Origin: Acinetobacter chengduensis
GTDB taxonomy: Bacteria > Pseudomonadota > Gammaproteobacteria > Pseudomonadales > Moraxellaceae
Direction: 5' to 3'
Assembly (NCBI RefSeq): GCF_003664645.1
Contig: NZ_RCHC01000016.1
Span: forward strand, 1-64,000
Length of the DNA: 64,000 nt
In this document: positions 1 to 9,040 of the stretch, piece after piece
Position numbering within the stretch: the stretch's first letter is position 1
Layout: every line of letters starts with the position of its first letter
Made by a program: the position numbers and the translations under genes
The notes under the pieces: model-generated
Database searches by the model: none
What the model saw: the letters and a program-made list of their open reading frames with translations, nothing else
What the model was told of the DNA's origin: nothing

Positions 1-171
1 CCGCGTCGCGAATTCAACAACGATCGCCCACGCCGTGAAGGTGGTTTCGAAGACCGTCCACGTCGTGAATTCAACAACGATCGTCCACGCCGTGAAGGTG
101 GTTTCGAAGACCGTCCACGTCGTGAGTTCAACAACGATCGCCCACGTCGTGAAGGTGGTTTCAATGATAAA
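1..171 (+). repeat. Three tandem copies of a 57-bp coding repeat
   Basis: Copies begin at about 1, 58 and 115. Each encodes a 19-residue unit (PRREFNNDRPRREGGFEDR), and the third diverges at its end. The copies differ mainly at synonymous third positions. The array is in frame, so copy-number change by slippage would alter tail length without breaking the gene. Confidence 0.85.
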
Positions 172-408
172 CCACGTTTTGATTCGAATGATGACAACCG
201 TGGCAACCGCGTAGATTACAAACCACGTCGCGAAGGTGGCTTTGGTGATCGTCCAAAACGTGATTTTGGTGATCGTCCAGCACGCCGTGAAGGTGGTTTT
301 GGTGACCGTCCAAAACGTAGTTTTGGTGATGACCGTCCACGTCGCGAATTTAATTCAGACCGTCCACGTCGTGAAGATGGCGAACGCGGTCGCAAATTCA
401 ATGACTAA
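1..408 (+). CDS. C-terminal Arg-rich repeat tail of an RNA-binding-type protein (partial, 5' end outside window)
   Basis: The frame from base 1 is open to a TAA at 406-408, so only the last 135 residues of a longer protein are present. They are almost entirely low-complexity: repeats of RPRREFNNDRPRREGG type, then GFGDRPKR-type units, ending in KFND. Tails like this are found on RluB-type 23S rRNA pseudouridine synthases and on DEAD-box RNA helicases, where they bind RNA non-specifically. The catalytic part is not in the window, so I cannot choose between these. A strong terminator follows 26 bp after the stop, so this is the end of its transcript. Confidence 0.75.
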   Translation, partial: PRREFNNDRPRREGGFEDRPRREFNNDRPRREGGFEDRPRREFNNDRPRREGGFNDKPRFDSNDDNRGNRVDYKPRREGGFGDRPKRDFGDRPARREGGFGDRPKRSFGDDRPRREFNSDRPRREDGERGRKFND

Positions 409-433
409 TTGAATTTCGTCTGAAATAAAAAAT

Positions 434-475
434 AAAAACCGGCCATTCGCCGGTTTTTATTTGTCCTTTTTTTTA
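434..475 (+). terminator. Rho-independent terminator of the Arg-rich gene
   Basis: Perfect 10-bp stem 434-443/449-458 (AAAAACCGGC with GCCGGTTTTT), 5-nt loop, followed by a T-rich stretch to 475. Confidence 0.9.
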
Positions 476-569
476 TAAAATGTATACTTGATCATGTTTC
501 TTGTCTTATTTGATAAATATATTGAATGCTAGCAAGCAGTTTTTACAAGCTTCTTCTTTGGAGGTGCTT

Positions 570-638
570 ATGCCTTATATCGGGTTAGCTTTATTTTTAA
601 GCAATATTGTTTATTATATCTATAATCATTGGGTTTAA
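570..638 (+). CDS. Possible 22-residue hydrophobic peptide
   Basis: ATG at 570 is preceded at good distance by a near-perfect Shine-Dalgarno sequence (GGAGGTG, 560-566). The 22-codon frame ends in TAA at 636-638. The product is almost wholly hydrophobic, starts MPYIGLALF and ends in an aromatic-rich stretch (YYIYNHW), so it would sit in the inner membrane as one short helix. A possible promoter is TTGATC (488-493) with a weak GATAAA about 18 bp downstream. I do not recognise it. Candidates are a small membrane regulator, a type I toxin-like peptide or a chance ORF. The strong ribosome-binding site is the main support. Confidence 0.4.
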   Translation: MPYIGLALFLSNIVYYIYNHWV

Positions 639-788
639 ACTCGCACGCCTTGTTTTTACCAAGCTTTAAAAAATAAAAAGTAAAAAACCACTATAATTTA
701 ATCATCTTCTGTTACATGGAAAGGTAACATTATGTTCTTTAATCCTTTATAGTATGCGTGCTGAAAAAATGCAGGAATAAGCTCAGCT

Positions 789-1607
789 ATGAATAATCCA
801 ACACCTCTTCAGGCTCAATCACTGATTGAAGTGAAAAATTTGAGTTTTAAGCGAGGAGAGCGTGTCATTTATGACAATGTCAGCTTAACCATTCGTCGTG
901 GTCAAATCACTGCCATTATGGGGCCTTCAGGTACGGGTAAAACCACCTTATTGCGTCTAATTGGTGGTCAGTTGGTACCCGATGCAGGTGAAGTCCTCCT
1001 AGATGGTAAAAATATTGGCCAAATGTCGCGTCAAGAATTATTTGCTGCACGTGCACGTATGGGCATGCTCTTCCAAAGCGGTGCATTATTTACAGATATG
1101 TCGGTTTATGAAAACGTAGCATTTCCAATTCGCGCGCATACCAAATTACCTGAGCATCTCATATCAGAATTGGTTTCACTGAAGCTTGAATCTGTTGGTT
1201 TACGTGGTACAGAACAGTTTATGCCTGCAGAATTATCGGGTGGGATGAATCGTCGTGTGGCATTAGCACGTGCGATTGCACTGGATCCTGAGCTGATTAT
1301 GTATGACGAGCCATTTGCGGGCCAAGACCCGATTGTAATGGGCGTATTAACGCGTTTAATTCGTTCTTTACGTGAAGCTCTGGACCTGACGACGATTATT
1401 GTGTCGCACGATGTCGCAGAGACTTTATCGATTGCTGACTATATTTATGTGGTTGCAGAAGGCAAAGTTCAGGGCGAGGGGACACCTGCTGAGCTTAAAG
1501 CACATGCATCGCCTTTTGTCCGTCAGTTCCTTACAGGTTCGGTCGATGGTCCGGTCGACTATCAATTTAGCCATCAGCCATATTTGTCGCAAGAGGTTCG
1601 TTCATGA
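789..1607 (+). CDS. mlaF: MlaF, ATPase of the Mla phospholipid transporter
   Basis: Cytoplasmic ABC ATPase that powers the MlaFEDB inner-membrane complex, which moves phospholipids between the membranes and maintains outer-membrane lipid asymmetry. All ABC motifs are visible in the 272 residues: Walker A GPSGTGKT (45-52), Q-loop FQSGALF (~95-101), signature LSGGM (149-153), Walker B ending in MYDEPFAG (~171-178) and H-loop SHD (206-208). It is the first gene of five in the order F-E-D-C-B. Its stop overlaps the mlaE start by 4 bp (ATGA). A TATAAT at 692-697 may be part of the operon promoter, but I see no convincing -35. Confidence 0.96.
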   Translation: MNNPTPLQAQSLIEVKNLSFKRGERVIYDNVSLTIRRGQITAIMGPSGTGKTTLLRLIGGQLVPDAGEVLLDGKNIGQMSRQELFAARARMGMLFQSGALFTDMSVYENVAFPIRAHTKLPEHLISELVSLKLESVGLRGTEQFMPAELSGGMNRRVALARAIALDPELIMYDEPFAGQDPIVMGVLTRLIRSLREALDLTTIIVSHDVAETLSIADYIYVVAEGKVQGEGTPAELKAHASPFVRQFLTGSVDGPVDYQFSHQPYLSQEVRS

Positions 1608-2383
1608 ATGCAATTGCCACATTAGGTAGACGCGTCATTGAACGTGTTCAAGGCATTGGCACAGCATTTATTATGTTGTTGCAAATTTTGTGCTCTTTGC
1701 CAACATGGCTTGGGGTGAAGCTATTTATTTATCAGATGTACCGTGTTGGGGTGCTGTCGTTACTGATTATTAGTGTATCAGGCCTGTTTATTGGTTCAGT
1801 CTTGGGCCTACAGATGTACAGCATTTTATCTACTTTCGGTAGTGAAGCCATGCTTGGTACGGCGGTTGCATTAACGTTGTTAAGAGAACTTGCACCTGTC
1901 GTTGCTGCTTTATTGTTTGCAGGACGTGCGGGTTCGGCATTAACTGCTGAAATTGGTTTAATGAAAGCCACTGAACAGCTGTCAAGCATGGAAATGATTG
2001 GTGTAGACCCTTTAAAACGTGTGATATCACCACGTTTATGGGCAGGTATCATCAGTCTGCCAATGTTGTCTGTCATTTTCGCTGCGGTCGGCATTATGGG
2101 CGGTAAATTGGTAGGTGTAGACTTCTTGGGTGCGGATGAAGGTTCGTACTGGAGTGGTATAGAAAGTAGCGTGCAATTTTTTAAAGATGTGCTGAATGGC
2201 ACGATTATTAAAAGTTTTGTGTTTGCGTTAATTTGTACATGGATTGCGGTGTATCAAGGCTATGCTTGTGAACCAACATCTGAAGGTATTGCAACTTCTA
2301 CAACACGTACAGTGGTGTATTCGTCGCTGTGTGTTTTAGGTTTTGATTTCGTGTTGACTGCGGTCATGTTCGGAGGTATTTAA
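1604..2383 (+). CDS. mlaE: MlaE, permease of the Mla transporter
   Basis: Integral inner-membrane permease (259 aa, MlaE/YrbE family). In the family two copies dimerise and sit between MlaF and the MlaD hexamer ring. Several long hydrophobic segments are visible, for instance around [20 protein letters not shown] and in the last 30 residues. The family-typical stretch [20 protein letters not shown] is present near residues 85-105. It starts inside the last codons of mlaF, and its stop overlaps the mlaD start (TAATG), so the three are translationally coupled. Confidence 0.96.
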   Translation: MNAIATLGRRVIERVQGIGTAFIMLLQILCSLPTWLGVKLFIYQMYRVGVLSLLIISVSGLFIGSVLGLQMYSILSTFGSEAMLGTAVALTLLRELAPVVAALLFAGRAGSALTAEIGLMKATEQLSSMEMIGVDPLKRVISPRLWAGIISLPMLSVIFAAVGIMGGKLVGVDFLGADEGSYWSGIESSVQFFKDVLNGTIIKSFVFALICTWIAVYQGYACEPTSEGIATSTTRTVVYSSLCVLGFDFVLTAVMFGGI

Positions 2384-3045
2384 TGAAATCACGTACGAGT
2401 GAGCTGGCCGTCGGCATTTTTGTAATTCTATTTGGTATTGCTTTATTCTTCTTAGCCATGCGTGTGAGCGGTTTGGTGGGCAACAATTTAAAAGACAGCT
2501 ATGGAATGACCGCTGTTTTTGAAAATGTGAATGGGATTAAGCCGCGTGCAAAAGTGGCTATGAGTGGTGTTAAAATTGGACAAGTAGATTCAATTACCCT
2601 CGACCCTGTAACACGTTTAGCGACAGTACATCTGACACTAGATGGTAGCTTAACGACCTTTAATGCAGAACAGTTAAAACAAGTTCAAAAAGATGCTTTA
2701 GAAGAGCTACGCTATAGTTCGGACTATGAAGCAGCAGATCCTGCACAACAAAAAGAAATGGAAAAGCAACTTATTGCTAACATGAAGTCCATCACCAATC
2801 TGGACGAAGATGCTTATATTATGGTTGCAACCAACGGCTTGTTGGGTGAGAAATATTTGAAAATTGTACCAGGTGGCGGTCTGAATTATTTGAAGCGTGA
2901 CTCTCAAATTGTGAACACACAGGGCACGATGGAAATTGAAGACTTAATTACCAAATTTGTAACCGGTGGTGCAGGTAAGTCATCTGACGCTAAAGCTGAA
3001 GAGACAGATACCACTGCAGATGCAGAACCGTCATTTACAGAATAG
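2383..3045 (+). CDS. mlaD: MlaD, MCE-domain lipid-binding subunit
   Basis: Inner-membrane-anchored MCE protein whose family members form a hexameric ring in the periplasm with a central lipid channel. One N-terminal membrane helix (about 8-28, ELAVGIFVILFGIALFFLAM) is followed by an MCE domain (about 40-125) with the typical VNGIKPRAKVAMSGVKIG segment. The C-terminal part contains a polar stretch of about 40 residues (EELRYSSDYEAADPAQQKEM region) before the rest of the fold, longer than in the E. coli protein. The tail is acidic and low-complexity. Length 220 aa. Confidence 0.95.
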   Translation: MKSRTSELAVGIFVILFGIALFFLAMRVSGLVGNNLKDSYGMTAVFENVNGIKPRAKVAMSGVKIGQVDSITLDPVTRLATVHLTLDGSLTTFNAEQLKQVQKDALEELRYSSDYEAADPAQQKEMEKQLIANMKSITNLDEDAYIMVATNGLLGEKYLKIVPGGGLNYLKRDSQIVNTQGTMEIEDLITKFVTGGAGKSSDAKAEETDTTADAEPSFTE

Positions 3046-3064
3046 TTTTTTGAGGAGAAAACAC

Positions 3065-3700
3065 GTGAATACTTTGGTGAAACAAACCTTAACAGCTAGC
3101 ATACTTTCGACAATGCTTGCAGGTACCGCTTTTGCAGCACCATCTGAAACGCCACCTGCATTTATTAAGAAAGTGGCTGATGGGTTGATCACTCGTTTAA
3201 AAGCAGACCAATCTAAACTGCAAAATAACCCTGCAGCAGTAAAAGCAATTGTGCGTCAAAATCTTGACCCGTATATTGATTCACAAGCATTCACGCGCAT
3301 TGTGATGGGTACATACGCAACGAATCAGAACAGTACGGCTGCGCAACGTGCTCAGTTCGAAAAGAATTTCCGTGAAACTCTCATCGAAAACTATGGTACT
3401 GCTTTTGCAAAATATAGCAACCAAACCTACACCATGCGTCCATTTAAGTCGAATAACCCAACCAATCCTGTTGTGACGATCGACTTTATTAACAATGGCG
3501 AAAAAATTCCAGTATCTTTCCAGTTGGCAGATAAAGGTAGCCAATGGAAAATCCGTAATATTAACGTTTCAGGCATCGACCTAGGTTTACAATTCCGTAA
3601 TCAGTTTGCGGCAACTGTAAAACGTAATGGTGGTAACTTGGATAAATCAATTGCGAACTTCAAGCCTGATGCTGAAGCTGCCGTTGAAAAGAAAAAATAA
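3065..3700 (+). CDS. mlaC: MlaC, periplasmic phospholipid shuttle
   Basis: Periplasmic carrier that ferries phospholipid between the outer-membrane MlaA complex and MlaFEDB. I chose the GTG at 3065, not upstream in-frame ATG codons inside mlaD, because GAGGAG lies just before it (3052-3057) and the product then begins with a clean Sec signal peptide (basic VNTLVKQ, hydrophobic core, cleavage after AFA). The mature part (about 190 aa) has the MlaC/Ttg2D pattern, including the Y-dyad region ENYGTAFAKYSNQTYTMRPF. Length 211 aa. Confidence 0.93.
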   Translation: MNTLVKQTLTASILSTMLAGTAFAAPSETPPAFIKKVADGLITRLKADQSKLQNNPAAVKAIVRQNLDPYIDSQAFTRIVMGTYATNQNSTAAQRAQFEKNFRETLIENYGTAFAKYSNQTYTMRPFKSNNPTNPVVTIDFINNGEKIPVSFQLADKGSQWKIRNINVSGIDLGLQFRNQFAATVKRNGGNLDKSIANFKPDAEAAVEKKK

Positions 3701-3711
3701 GCAGGTTTAAT

Positions 3712-3999
3712 ATGATTGAATTCACTGCTGAAGAATTGCATGTGACTGGAAAAATTGACTATGGCAATGCTGAACAGTACTACGCTCAGGGGCTGAAAGT
3801 TCTTCAGACACAGCAGCAATACCCCATTACAGTGAATTTATCTGCTCTGGAGCATGGCAGTACGCTGGCATTGGCTGTGTTGGTGCGTTGGTTGCGACAA
3901 ACACCAAATGCGCAAGGTCTAGCGTTTAAAGCAGTCCCTGAAAAAATGATGAAAATCATACAGGCCTGTCATTTAGAGCATGATTTGAAGATCATTTAA
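3712..3999 (+). CDS. mlaB: MlaB, STAS-domain subunit of the Mla transporter
   Basis: Small cytoplasmic STAS protein (95 aa) that in E. coli binds MlaF and stabilises the complex. The STAS pattern is seen in VNLSALEHGSTLALAVLVRWLR, where the family has a Ser/Thr-containing loop before a helix. It is the last gene of the operon, 11 bp after mlaC and directly before a terminator. Confidence 0.92.
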   Translation: MIEFTAEELHVTGKIDYGNAEQYYAQGLKVLQTQQQYPITVNLSALEHGSTLALAVLVRWLRQTPNAQGLAFKAVPEKMMKIIQACHLEHDLKII

Positions 4000-4012
4000 A
4001 ATTGTAGCGAAT

Positions 4013-4042
4013 AAAAAAGCGCCTTTTAAGGCGCTTTTTTAT
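4013..4042. terminator. Bidirectional terminator between mlaB and corA
   Basis: Perfect 13-bp stem 4013-4025/4028-4040 (AAAAAAGCGCCTT and its complement). The A-run on one side and T-run on the other let it work for mlaB on the + strand and for corA on the - strand. Confidence 0.88.
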
Positions 4043-4114
4043 GCTGCCTAAATCATGGGGGGAAATAAGTTGTGGTGTTTGTGCTTCTGTCTTTAGTAGG
4101 GCTTTAAAGCTTGC

Positions 4115-5128
4115 TCAAATCCATTTTTTCCAACGGAAATAAATGAGCGGGCCAATTAAGAAAGCAATTAAAATTAAGCTCACCATAATAAAACTGGTAG
4201 TCCCATGTGCAAAAGGGAGCTCGTCGGTGTTCATGCCGTAAATACTGGCTACCAGCATTGGTGGCGCTAGCATACTTGGTAAGATCGAAAATCGACGAAT
4301 GGTATCGTTCTGCTCGGTATTAATGAAGCCTGATGTGGTGTCTAGCAAGAAACGTACTTTTTGGAATAAGAAAGCATCATGTTCGACCAGTGAGCGCACG
4401 TCTTCGCTGAGCTCTCGAATATCTGCATCGTAAATATGACTGCCCAGCGCACGAGGCCGTGATAAGAAGGTGAGTACACGACGTAGGTCAATAAGACACA
4501 GCTGTGCTTTCCCAAGCATGTCTTCTAATTGTGCCAAGCGGGTAATCATGTCATCCAAATCTAAAATCATTTCACGGTGACGGTTGTTCAGCACTTCTGT
4601 GGAGTATTTTTCCAAGTCTTTGTGGATATCTTCTAAGATATCCGCAAGCTCATCAAGTTTCGCTTCTAAGAGGCCCAATAAAATCCACGTTGGATCTTTA
4701 TAATCAATCTCATAGTCATTGCGACGCGCACGTGCACGAAAGGCACGAAATGCCACCAGCTTTTCACCACGCAAAGTAAATAGGCGCTCTTTATGTAAAA
4801 TAAAAGCGACTGTCTGTACCGTGGCTAAAATGCTAGAGTTTTCTTCAGTTTCACCATCGACCTGAAAGTTTTTATTTTTCGTTAAAAAATACGTACTGAT
4901 ATGCAAAATACCGTCGTCATCACGGTAAAATCGTGCAGAGGAAGAAATGTCTTCTAGAGATTTGAGCGTTGGTAAATTTTGCTCGTATGCATCCATGATC
5001 CATTGCTGTTCTTCTTGAGATGGTGCAATGAGGTCAAGCCAGACTAAATCTTGATGTAGATCGAAGTCACCATTGACTGTGGTATCTTCTAAACTACCGC
5101 GCTCTGTGGCGTAAAAGGCTTCCAGCAT
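4115..5128 (-). CDS. corA: CorA-family divalent cation (Mg2+) channel
   Basis: 337-residue member of the CorA family, an inner-membrane pentameric Mg2+ channel with a large cytoplasmic N-terminal funnel. The diagnostic YGMN signature is at 297-300, at the end of the first of two C-terminal membrane helices. The second helix (SFIMVSLILIAFLIGPLIYF) ends in the basic tail RWKKWI. The N-terminal 280 residues are charged and helical, as expected. It is divergent from the LOG gene at 5280. Family assignment is firm. Cation specificity (Mg2+ versus Co2+ or Ni2+) cannot be read from sequence. Confidence 0.93.
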   Translation of the reverse strand: MLEAFYATERGSLEDTTVNGDFDLHQDLVWLDLIAPSQEEQQWIMDAYEQNLPTLKSLEDISSSARFYRDDDGILHISTYFLTKNKNFQVDGETEENSSILATVQTVAFILHKERLFTLRGEKLVAFRAFRARARRNDYEIDYKDPTWILLGLLEAKLDELADILEDIHKDLEKYSTEVLNNRHREMILDLDDMITRLAQLEDMLGKAQLCLIDLRRVLTFLSRPRALGSHIYDADIRELSEDVRSLVEHDAFLFQKVRFLLDTTSGFINTEQNDTIRRFSILPSMLAPPMLVASIYGMNTDELPFAHGTTSFIMVSLILIAFLIGPLIYFRWKKWI

Positions 5129-5279
5129 GCCGTCTTTTCTCCCTTGCGCAGTATGTAAAAATGAATGCGTGTATTTTAGACAAGGATGCTTAGAAATACA
5201 CTGCTCGAATGATTATTTTATTAAAAAATCTGAACGAAGTTTAGATTCCAAGCATGACAATTCAATAACAGGGTAAGAG

Positions 5280-5879
5280 ATGATGAATTCTATAGCAATT
5301 TTTTGTGGTTCGGCCTTAGGTACAGACCCTGTTTATGAGCAAATCGCAATTCAGGTGGGGCAATGTTTGGCAAAACATCACATCACATTGGTGTATGGTG
5401 GTGGCCGTTCAGGCCTGATGGGCATTGTGGCAGACAGTGCGTTGCAGGCGGGTGGTCAAGTGATTGGCGTGATTCCTAAGCAATTGGTGGACCGTGAATT
5501 GGCGCATCCACATTTGACTGAATTGTATGTAGTGCAAAACATGCATGAGCGTAAAACCAAAATGTCTGAACTCTCGGATGGTTTTATTGCGATTCCAGGT
5601 GGTGCAGGAACATTGGAAGAAATTTTTGAACAATGGACTTGGGCACAATTGGGCATTCATTTGAAACCTTACGCATTTTTAAATATTGATGATTTTTATA
5701 CTGATTTACTTAAGTTTATTCAGCTCACAGTTGAAAAGGGTTTTACACAAACTCGCTTTGCTGATGCGCTGGTTGTATCAGATAAAATCGAAGATATTTT
5801 AATGCAGTTTAAGCAATATACGGCGCCACAACCTAAATGGGGCATGGCGGCAGATCAACAAGATTTGGTGAAGCATTAA
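5280..5879 (+). CDS. LOG-family protein (TIGR00730), likely nucleoside-5'-monophosphate phosphoribohydrolase
   Basis: Rossmann-like protein of 199 aa with the LOG/lysine-decarboxylase-like signature PGGAGTLEE (106-114), the GGGRSGLMG loop (40-48) and the conserved Arg-Lys pair after MHE (91-92). Characterised members split cytokinin or purine nucleotides into base and ribose-5-phosphate. Old 'lysine decarboxylase' labels for this family are wrong. Two ATGs are adjacent at 5280 and 5283. The Nudix gene starts 1 bp after its stop, so the two are an operon and may both act on damaged or excess nucleotides (inference). Confidence 0.9.
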   Translation: MMNSIAIFCGSALGTDPVYEQIAIQVGQCLAKHHITLVYGGGRSGLMGIVADSALQAGGQVIGVIPKQLVDRELAHPHLTELYVVQNMHERKTKMSELSDGFIAIPGGAGTLEEIFEQWTWAQLGIHLKPYAFLNIDDFYTDLLKFIQLTVEKGFTQTRFADALVVSDKIEDILMQFKQYTAPQPKWGMAADQQDLVKH

Positions 5880-5880
5880 G

Positions 5881-6288
5881 ATGAAAGTCATTACTGTGGC
5901 TGCGGGCATTGTGTTGAATGAACAGCAACAAATGCTCGTAGTACGTAAGAAAAATACTGCCTGCTTTATGCAGGTGGGTGGCAAGCTGGAACCGAATGAG
6001 CTTCCAGCGCAGACTATTGTGCGTGAGATTGCTGAAGAAATTGGCTGTCAGGCCAACATTCAGCATTATCTTGGGCGTTTTGAAACGGCGACTGCCAATG
6101 AGCCAGATCATCAATTGGTGAGTTATGTCTACCATGTAACTTTAGATCAAATTCCAACAGTACATGCAGAAATTGCAGAAATGCGCTGGGTAGATTTAGA
6201 TGACAACGAAACACCGCTCGCACCATTGACCACACAAATTATTATTCCATGGATTAAACAGCAACTGGTGTCTTCAGTCACTTCATGA
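5881..6288 (+). CDS. Nudix hydrolase
   Basis: 135-residue Nudix protein. The box is complete: G34, then E40, then REIAEEIG (48-55), which binds the metal ions used to hydrolyse nucleoside diphosphate-linked compounds. The small single-domain size resembles MutT-like housekeeping members, but the substrate cannot be read from the sequence. It directly follows the LOG gene. Confidence 0.88.
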   Translation: MKVITVAAGIVLNEQQQMLVVRKKNTACFMQVGGKLEPNELPAQTIVREIAEEIGCQANIQHYLGRFETATANEPDHQLVSYVYHVTLDQIPTVHAEIAEMRWVDLDDNETPLAPLTTQIIIPWIKQQLVSSVTS

Positions 6289-6316
6289 GCAATAGGCTAT
6301 ATTTGTTTAGATAACT

Positions 6317-6958
6317 TTAAACTTCTGCAACCGCTAAGCAAGCAACAGAGATCTGCTGACAACCCAATTCTATGAGGCAGTTGTGTAGCGCTTGAATAGA
6401 GCTACCAGTAGTCACCACATCATCGACAATCAAAACATGTCGATAACGTACGGGATCTGGTGGCGTCAATTTAAATTGTTGCTGTATATCGCTCATACGC
6501 TCTAAACGGCTCAAGCCTTTTTGTGCATGCTGTTTTAAGCGCGTGACAGGTTGCCAAATAGGAACATTTAATTGTTTTGCTAAATCTTGAGCAATCAATA
6601 AGGACTGATTAAAGCCTCGTTCTGCGAGTCGTTCTGTCGATATAGGCATGGGAACAATGGCATGTATTTTTTGGGGCAGTTTTAGCGTGCTGAGTAAGCC
6701 AGATAGAAGTGGCTGAAATTGAAGTTGTTGTTGATATTTGTATTGTTGAATGATTCGATTAAGTGGATAGTCGTAACGACATGGCGCGATAATGTTTATA
6801 CCTTGGCGTTGTAATGCTTGCCTTTGCCAAGGGAGTGACTTCCAACAGTCCTCACAGACCTGATGCCAGTGTTGCGTATCTGCATGGCAAAGTTGGCAGG
6901 GTTGAATGCTTCTAAGCAATCCTGTCAATTGTTGCCATATAGAATTAGACGTAGGCAT
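6317..6958 (-). CDS. comF: ComF-family phosphoribosyltransferase-like protein
   Basis: 213 aa from the ATG at 6958. An upstream ATG at 7003 lies inside recG and lacks a good ribosome-binding site, while GGAAG precedes 6958. The N-terminus carries a zinc-ribbon-like cysteine set (CQLC, then CEDC). The C-terminal half is a PRTase type I fold with the PRPP loop VLIVDDVVTTGSS. ComF is needed for natural DNA uptake in competent bacteria, probably in moving single-stranded DNA into the cytoplasm. Acinetobacter species are often competent. The start overlaps the 3' end of recG by 14 bp, which suggests co-transcription. Confidence 0.9.
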   Translation of the reverse strand: MPTSNSIWQQLTGLLRSIQPCQLCHADTQHWHQVCEDCWKSLPWQRQALQRQGINIIAPCRYDYPLNRIIQQYKYQQQLQFQPLLSGLLSTLKLPQKIHAIVPMPISTERLAERGFNQSLLIAQDLAKQLNVPIWQPVTRLKQHAQKGLSRLERMSDIQQQFKLTPPDPVRYRHVLIVDDVVTTGSSIQALHNCLIELGCQQISVACLAVAEV

Positions 6959-8990
6959 AGCGTGGGGCTTCCGGTAGCCAACGCTTGAGTAACGCTTCGG
7001 CATTTTGGGGGTGATCTTTTAAAATTTGCTGGGCAACATAATGGGCCTGATCCAGCAGATGATCATCACGTTCTAATTTTGCTACACGAAAGCCCATATC
7101 GCCCGTTTGTTTAGTCCCGAGTATTTCACCCGGCCCACGAATTTCTAAATCCTTTTCTGCAATAATAAAACCATCATTGGTTTCACGCATGATGCGTAAG
7201 CGTTCTTGGCCATTTTGCGACAGCGGATTTTTATACAGCAGAGCGCAAAAGCTGGCTTTAGCACCTCGTCCTACACGTCCGCGAAGCTGGTGTAATTGAG
7301 ATAATCCTAAACGTTCAGCATTTTCAATGACCATGATGGATGCATTGGGCACATCAACCCCAACTTCAATCACGGTGGTAGCAATCAGCAATTGTAGTTC
7401 ATTATTTTTAAACTGTTGCATCACCAGTTGCTTTTCATCGGCTTTCATTTTGCCGTGTACTAAACCAATATTGATTTCAGGGAATCGTTGTTTAATTTCT
7501 GCAAAAGTGGCTTCAGCGGCTTGAGCATCTAAAGTTTCTGATTGCTCTACCAGTGTGCACACCCAATAAGCTTGTTTGCCCTCAGCACAGTTGGTGGCAA
7601 TACGTTGTAATACCTCTTCACGACGGTCGAGTGGAATAGTGACCGTTTGAATAGGAGTACGCCCTGGTGGCAGTTCATCAATCACTGAGGTATCTAGGTC
7701 GCCATAAGCAGACATTGCTAGCGTGCGGGGAATAGGGGTAGCGGTCATCACTAGCTGATGCGGGGTCATGCCATTTAAGCCTTTGTTGCGTAGTGCCAAA
7801 CGCTGATCGACACCAAAACGGTGCTGTTCATCAATAATGACTAGCCCAAGCTTGGCAAAGGCCACATTGTCTTGAAATAGCGCATGCGTACCGACTACTA
7901 AATTGGCGCTACCGTCCTGTATGCTTTGTTCAGAAGTAGCACGGGCCTTACCTTTTTGTTTGCCCGAAAGCCAAGATACGGTCAGGCCCATAGGCTCAAA
8001 CCACTTTTTAAAGTTTAAATAATGTTGTTCTGCCAAAATTTCAGTTGGCGCCATTAAGGCAACTTGCCAGCCGTCTTCTAAGGCATGACAGGCTGCCACA
8101 CCTGCAACCAGTGTTTTACCTGCACCCACATCACCCTGAACTAAACGGAGCATGGGTTTATTCTGTTTTAAATCTTGAGCAATTTCTTTAGACACACGCT
8201 TTTGTGCGCCTGTCATCTCAAAGGGTAGGCTAGCGAGTAAAGCCTTGGCAAAGTTTTGACTAGGGCTAAATGAAGGCGCTTCAATTTGTTGGATATAAGC
8301 ACGGCGACTCAGCATGCTGACTTGATGCGCCACCAGTTCTTCAAAAATCAAACGTTGCTGGGCAGGGTGTGAACCTTGGGTCAGCTGCAACATATTGGCA
8401 TTGACGGGTGGATGATGAATATAGTCCAGCGCTTGTTTCAGTGCATAGCCATTGGTAAATTTTGGTGGCAGTAGTTCAGGTAGGTTATCGCTGTGATTTT
8501 CTAAAGCTTGTTTGACATATTCACGCAGTTTGGGCTGTGTCAGCCCTTCGGTTGCAGGGTAAATAGCCGTTAGTTGGGTTTGCGGTAGCGGGGTATCTTC
8601 GCTAATTAATTGTAATTCTGGATGGTACATTTCCAGTCCGCGCGCACCTACACGAACTTCACCAAAGATGCGTAGGCGAGCGCCCATTTTTGCGCGGTCA
8701 GTAATCCCTTTATAAATATGATAAAAACGTAGGGTGACTTTGCCAGTATCATCATCCAGCAACACCGCCATAGATTTGCGTTTACCTGGCGGAAAGTCCA
8801 CACTTTTGACAATGCCTTCGAGCAAATAGCTACGGCCAACAGTCAGCTGATTCATTGGTATAATGGTGCTACGATCTTCATAGTCACGTGGCAAATGAAA
8901 CAGTAAGTCGTCGGTGGTAAAAATATTCAGTTTTTCAAGTAATGCGCTAGCAGCATTGCCTACGCCTTGCAGTTGATGAACAGCAGCCAT
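6945..8990 (-). CDS. recG: RecG, ATP-dependent DNA helicase
   Basis: 681-residue RecG, a branch-migration helicase that regresses stalled forks and unwinds D-loops and R-loops. The N-terminal wedge/OB domain is followed by a superfamily 2 motor with Walker A GDVGAGKT, the DEQHRFG box (DExH type), TATPIPRT (motif III) and QLRGRVGRG (motif VI). The length is normal and no key motif is missing. The Shine-Dalgarno sequence (AGGGG) sits unusually close to the ATG. Confidence 0.97.
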   Translation of the reverse strand: MAAVHQLQGVGNAASALLEKLNIFTTDDLLFHLPRDYEDRSTIIPMNQLTVGRSYLLEGIVKSVDFPPGKRKSMAVLLDDDTGKVTLRFYHIYKGITDRAKMGARLRIFGEVRVGARGLEMYHPELQLISEDTPLPQTQLTAIYPATEGLTQPKLREYVKQALENHSDNLPELLPPKFTNGYALKQALDYIHHPPVNANMLQLTQGSHPAQQRLIFEELVAHQVSMLSRRAYIQQIEAPSFSPSQNFAKALLASLPFEMTGAQKRVSKEIAQDLKQNKPMLRLVQGDVGAGKTLVAGVAACHALEDGWQVALMAPTEILAEQHYLNFKKWFEPMGLTVSWLSGKQKGKARATSEQSIQDGSANLVVGTHALFQDNVAFAKLGLVIIDEQHRFGVDQRLALRNKGLNGMTPHQLVMTATPIPRTLAMSAYGDLDTSVIDELPPGRTPIQTVTIPLDRREEVLQRIATNCAEGKQAYWVCTLVEQSETLDAQAAEATFAEIKQRFPEINIGLVHGKMKADEKQLVMQQFKNNELQLLIATTVIEVGVDVPNASIMVIENAERLGLSQLHQLRGRVGRGAKASFCALLYKNPLSQNGQERLRIMRETNDGFIIAEKDLEIRGPGEILGTKQTGDMGFRVAKLERDDHLLDQAHYVAQQILKDHPQNAEALLKRWLPEAPRYAYV

Positions 8991-9040
8991 TTCCCCTCGG
9001 TCTGTTTTGGACAGATCATACGTCTGTGATTAGGTGCTAA

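Noticed and set aside
1..171. CRISPR-like regular repeats
   Set aside because: The repeats are in frame, contiguous without spacers, and encode a protein tail.
1732..2202. 156-codon minus-strand open frame within mlaE
   Set aside because: It is fully inside a well-supported gene, has no ribosome-binding site, and its composition is that of a reverse-strand shadow.
2966..3064. N-terminal extension of mlaC from an ATG inside mlaD
   Set aside because: It would hide the signal peptide. The GTG at 3065 has a strong ribosome-binding site and starts a proper signal sequence.
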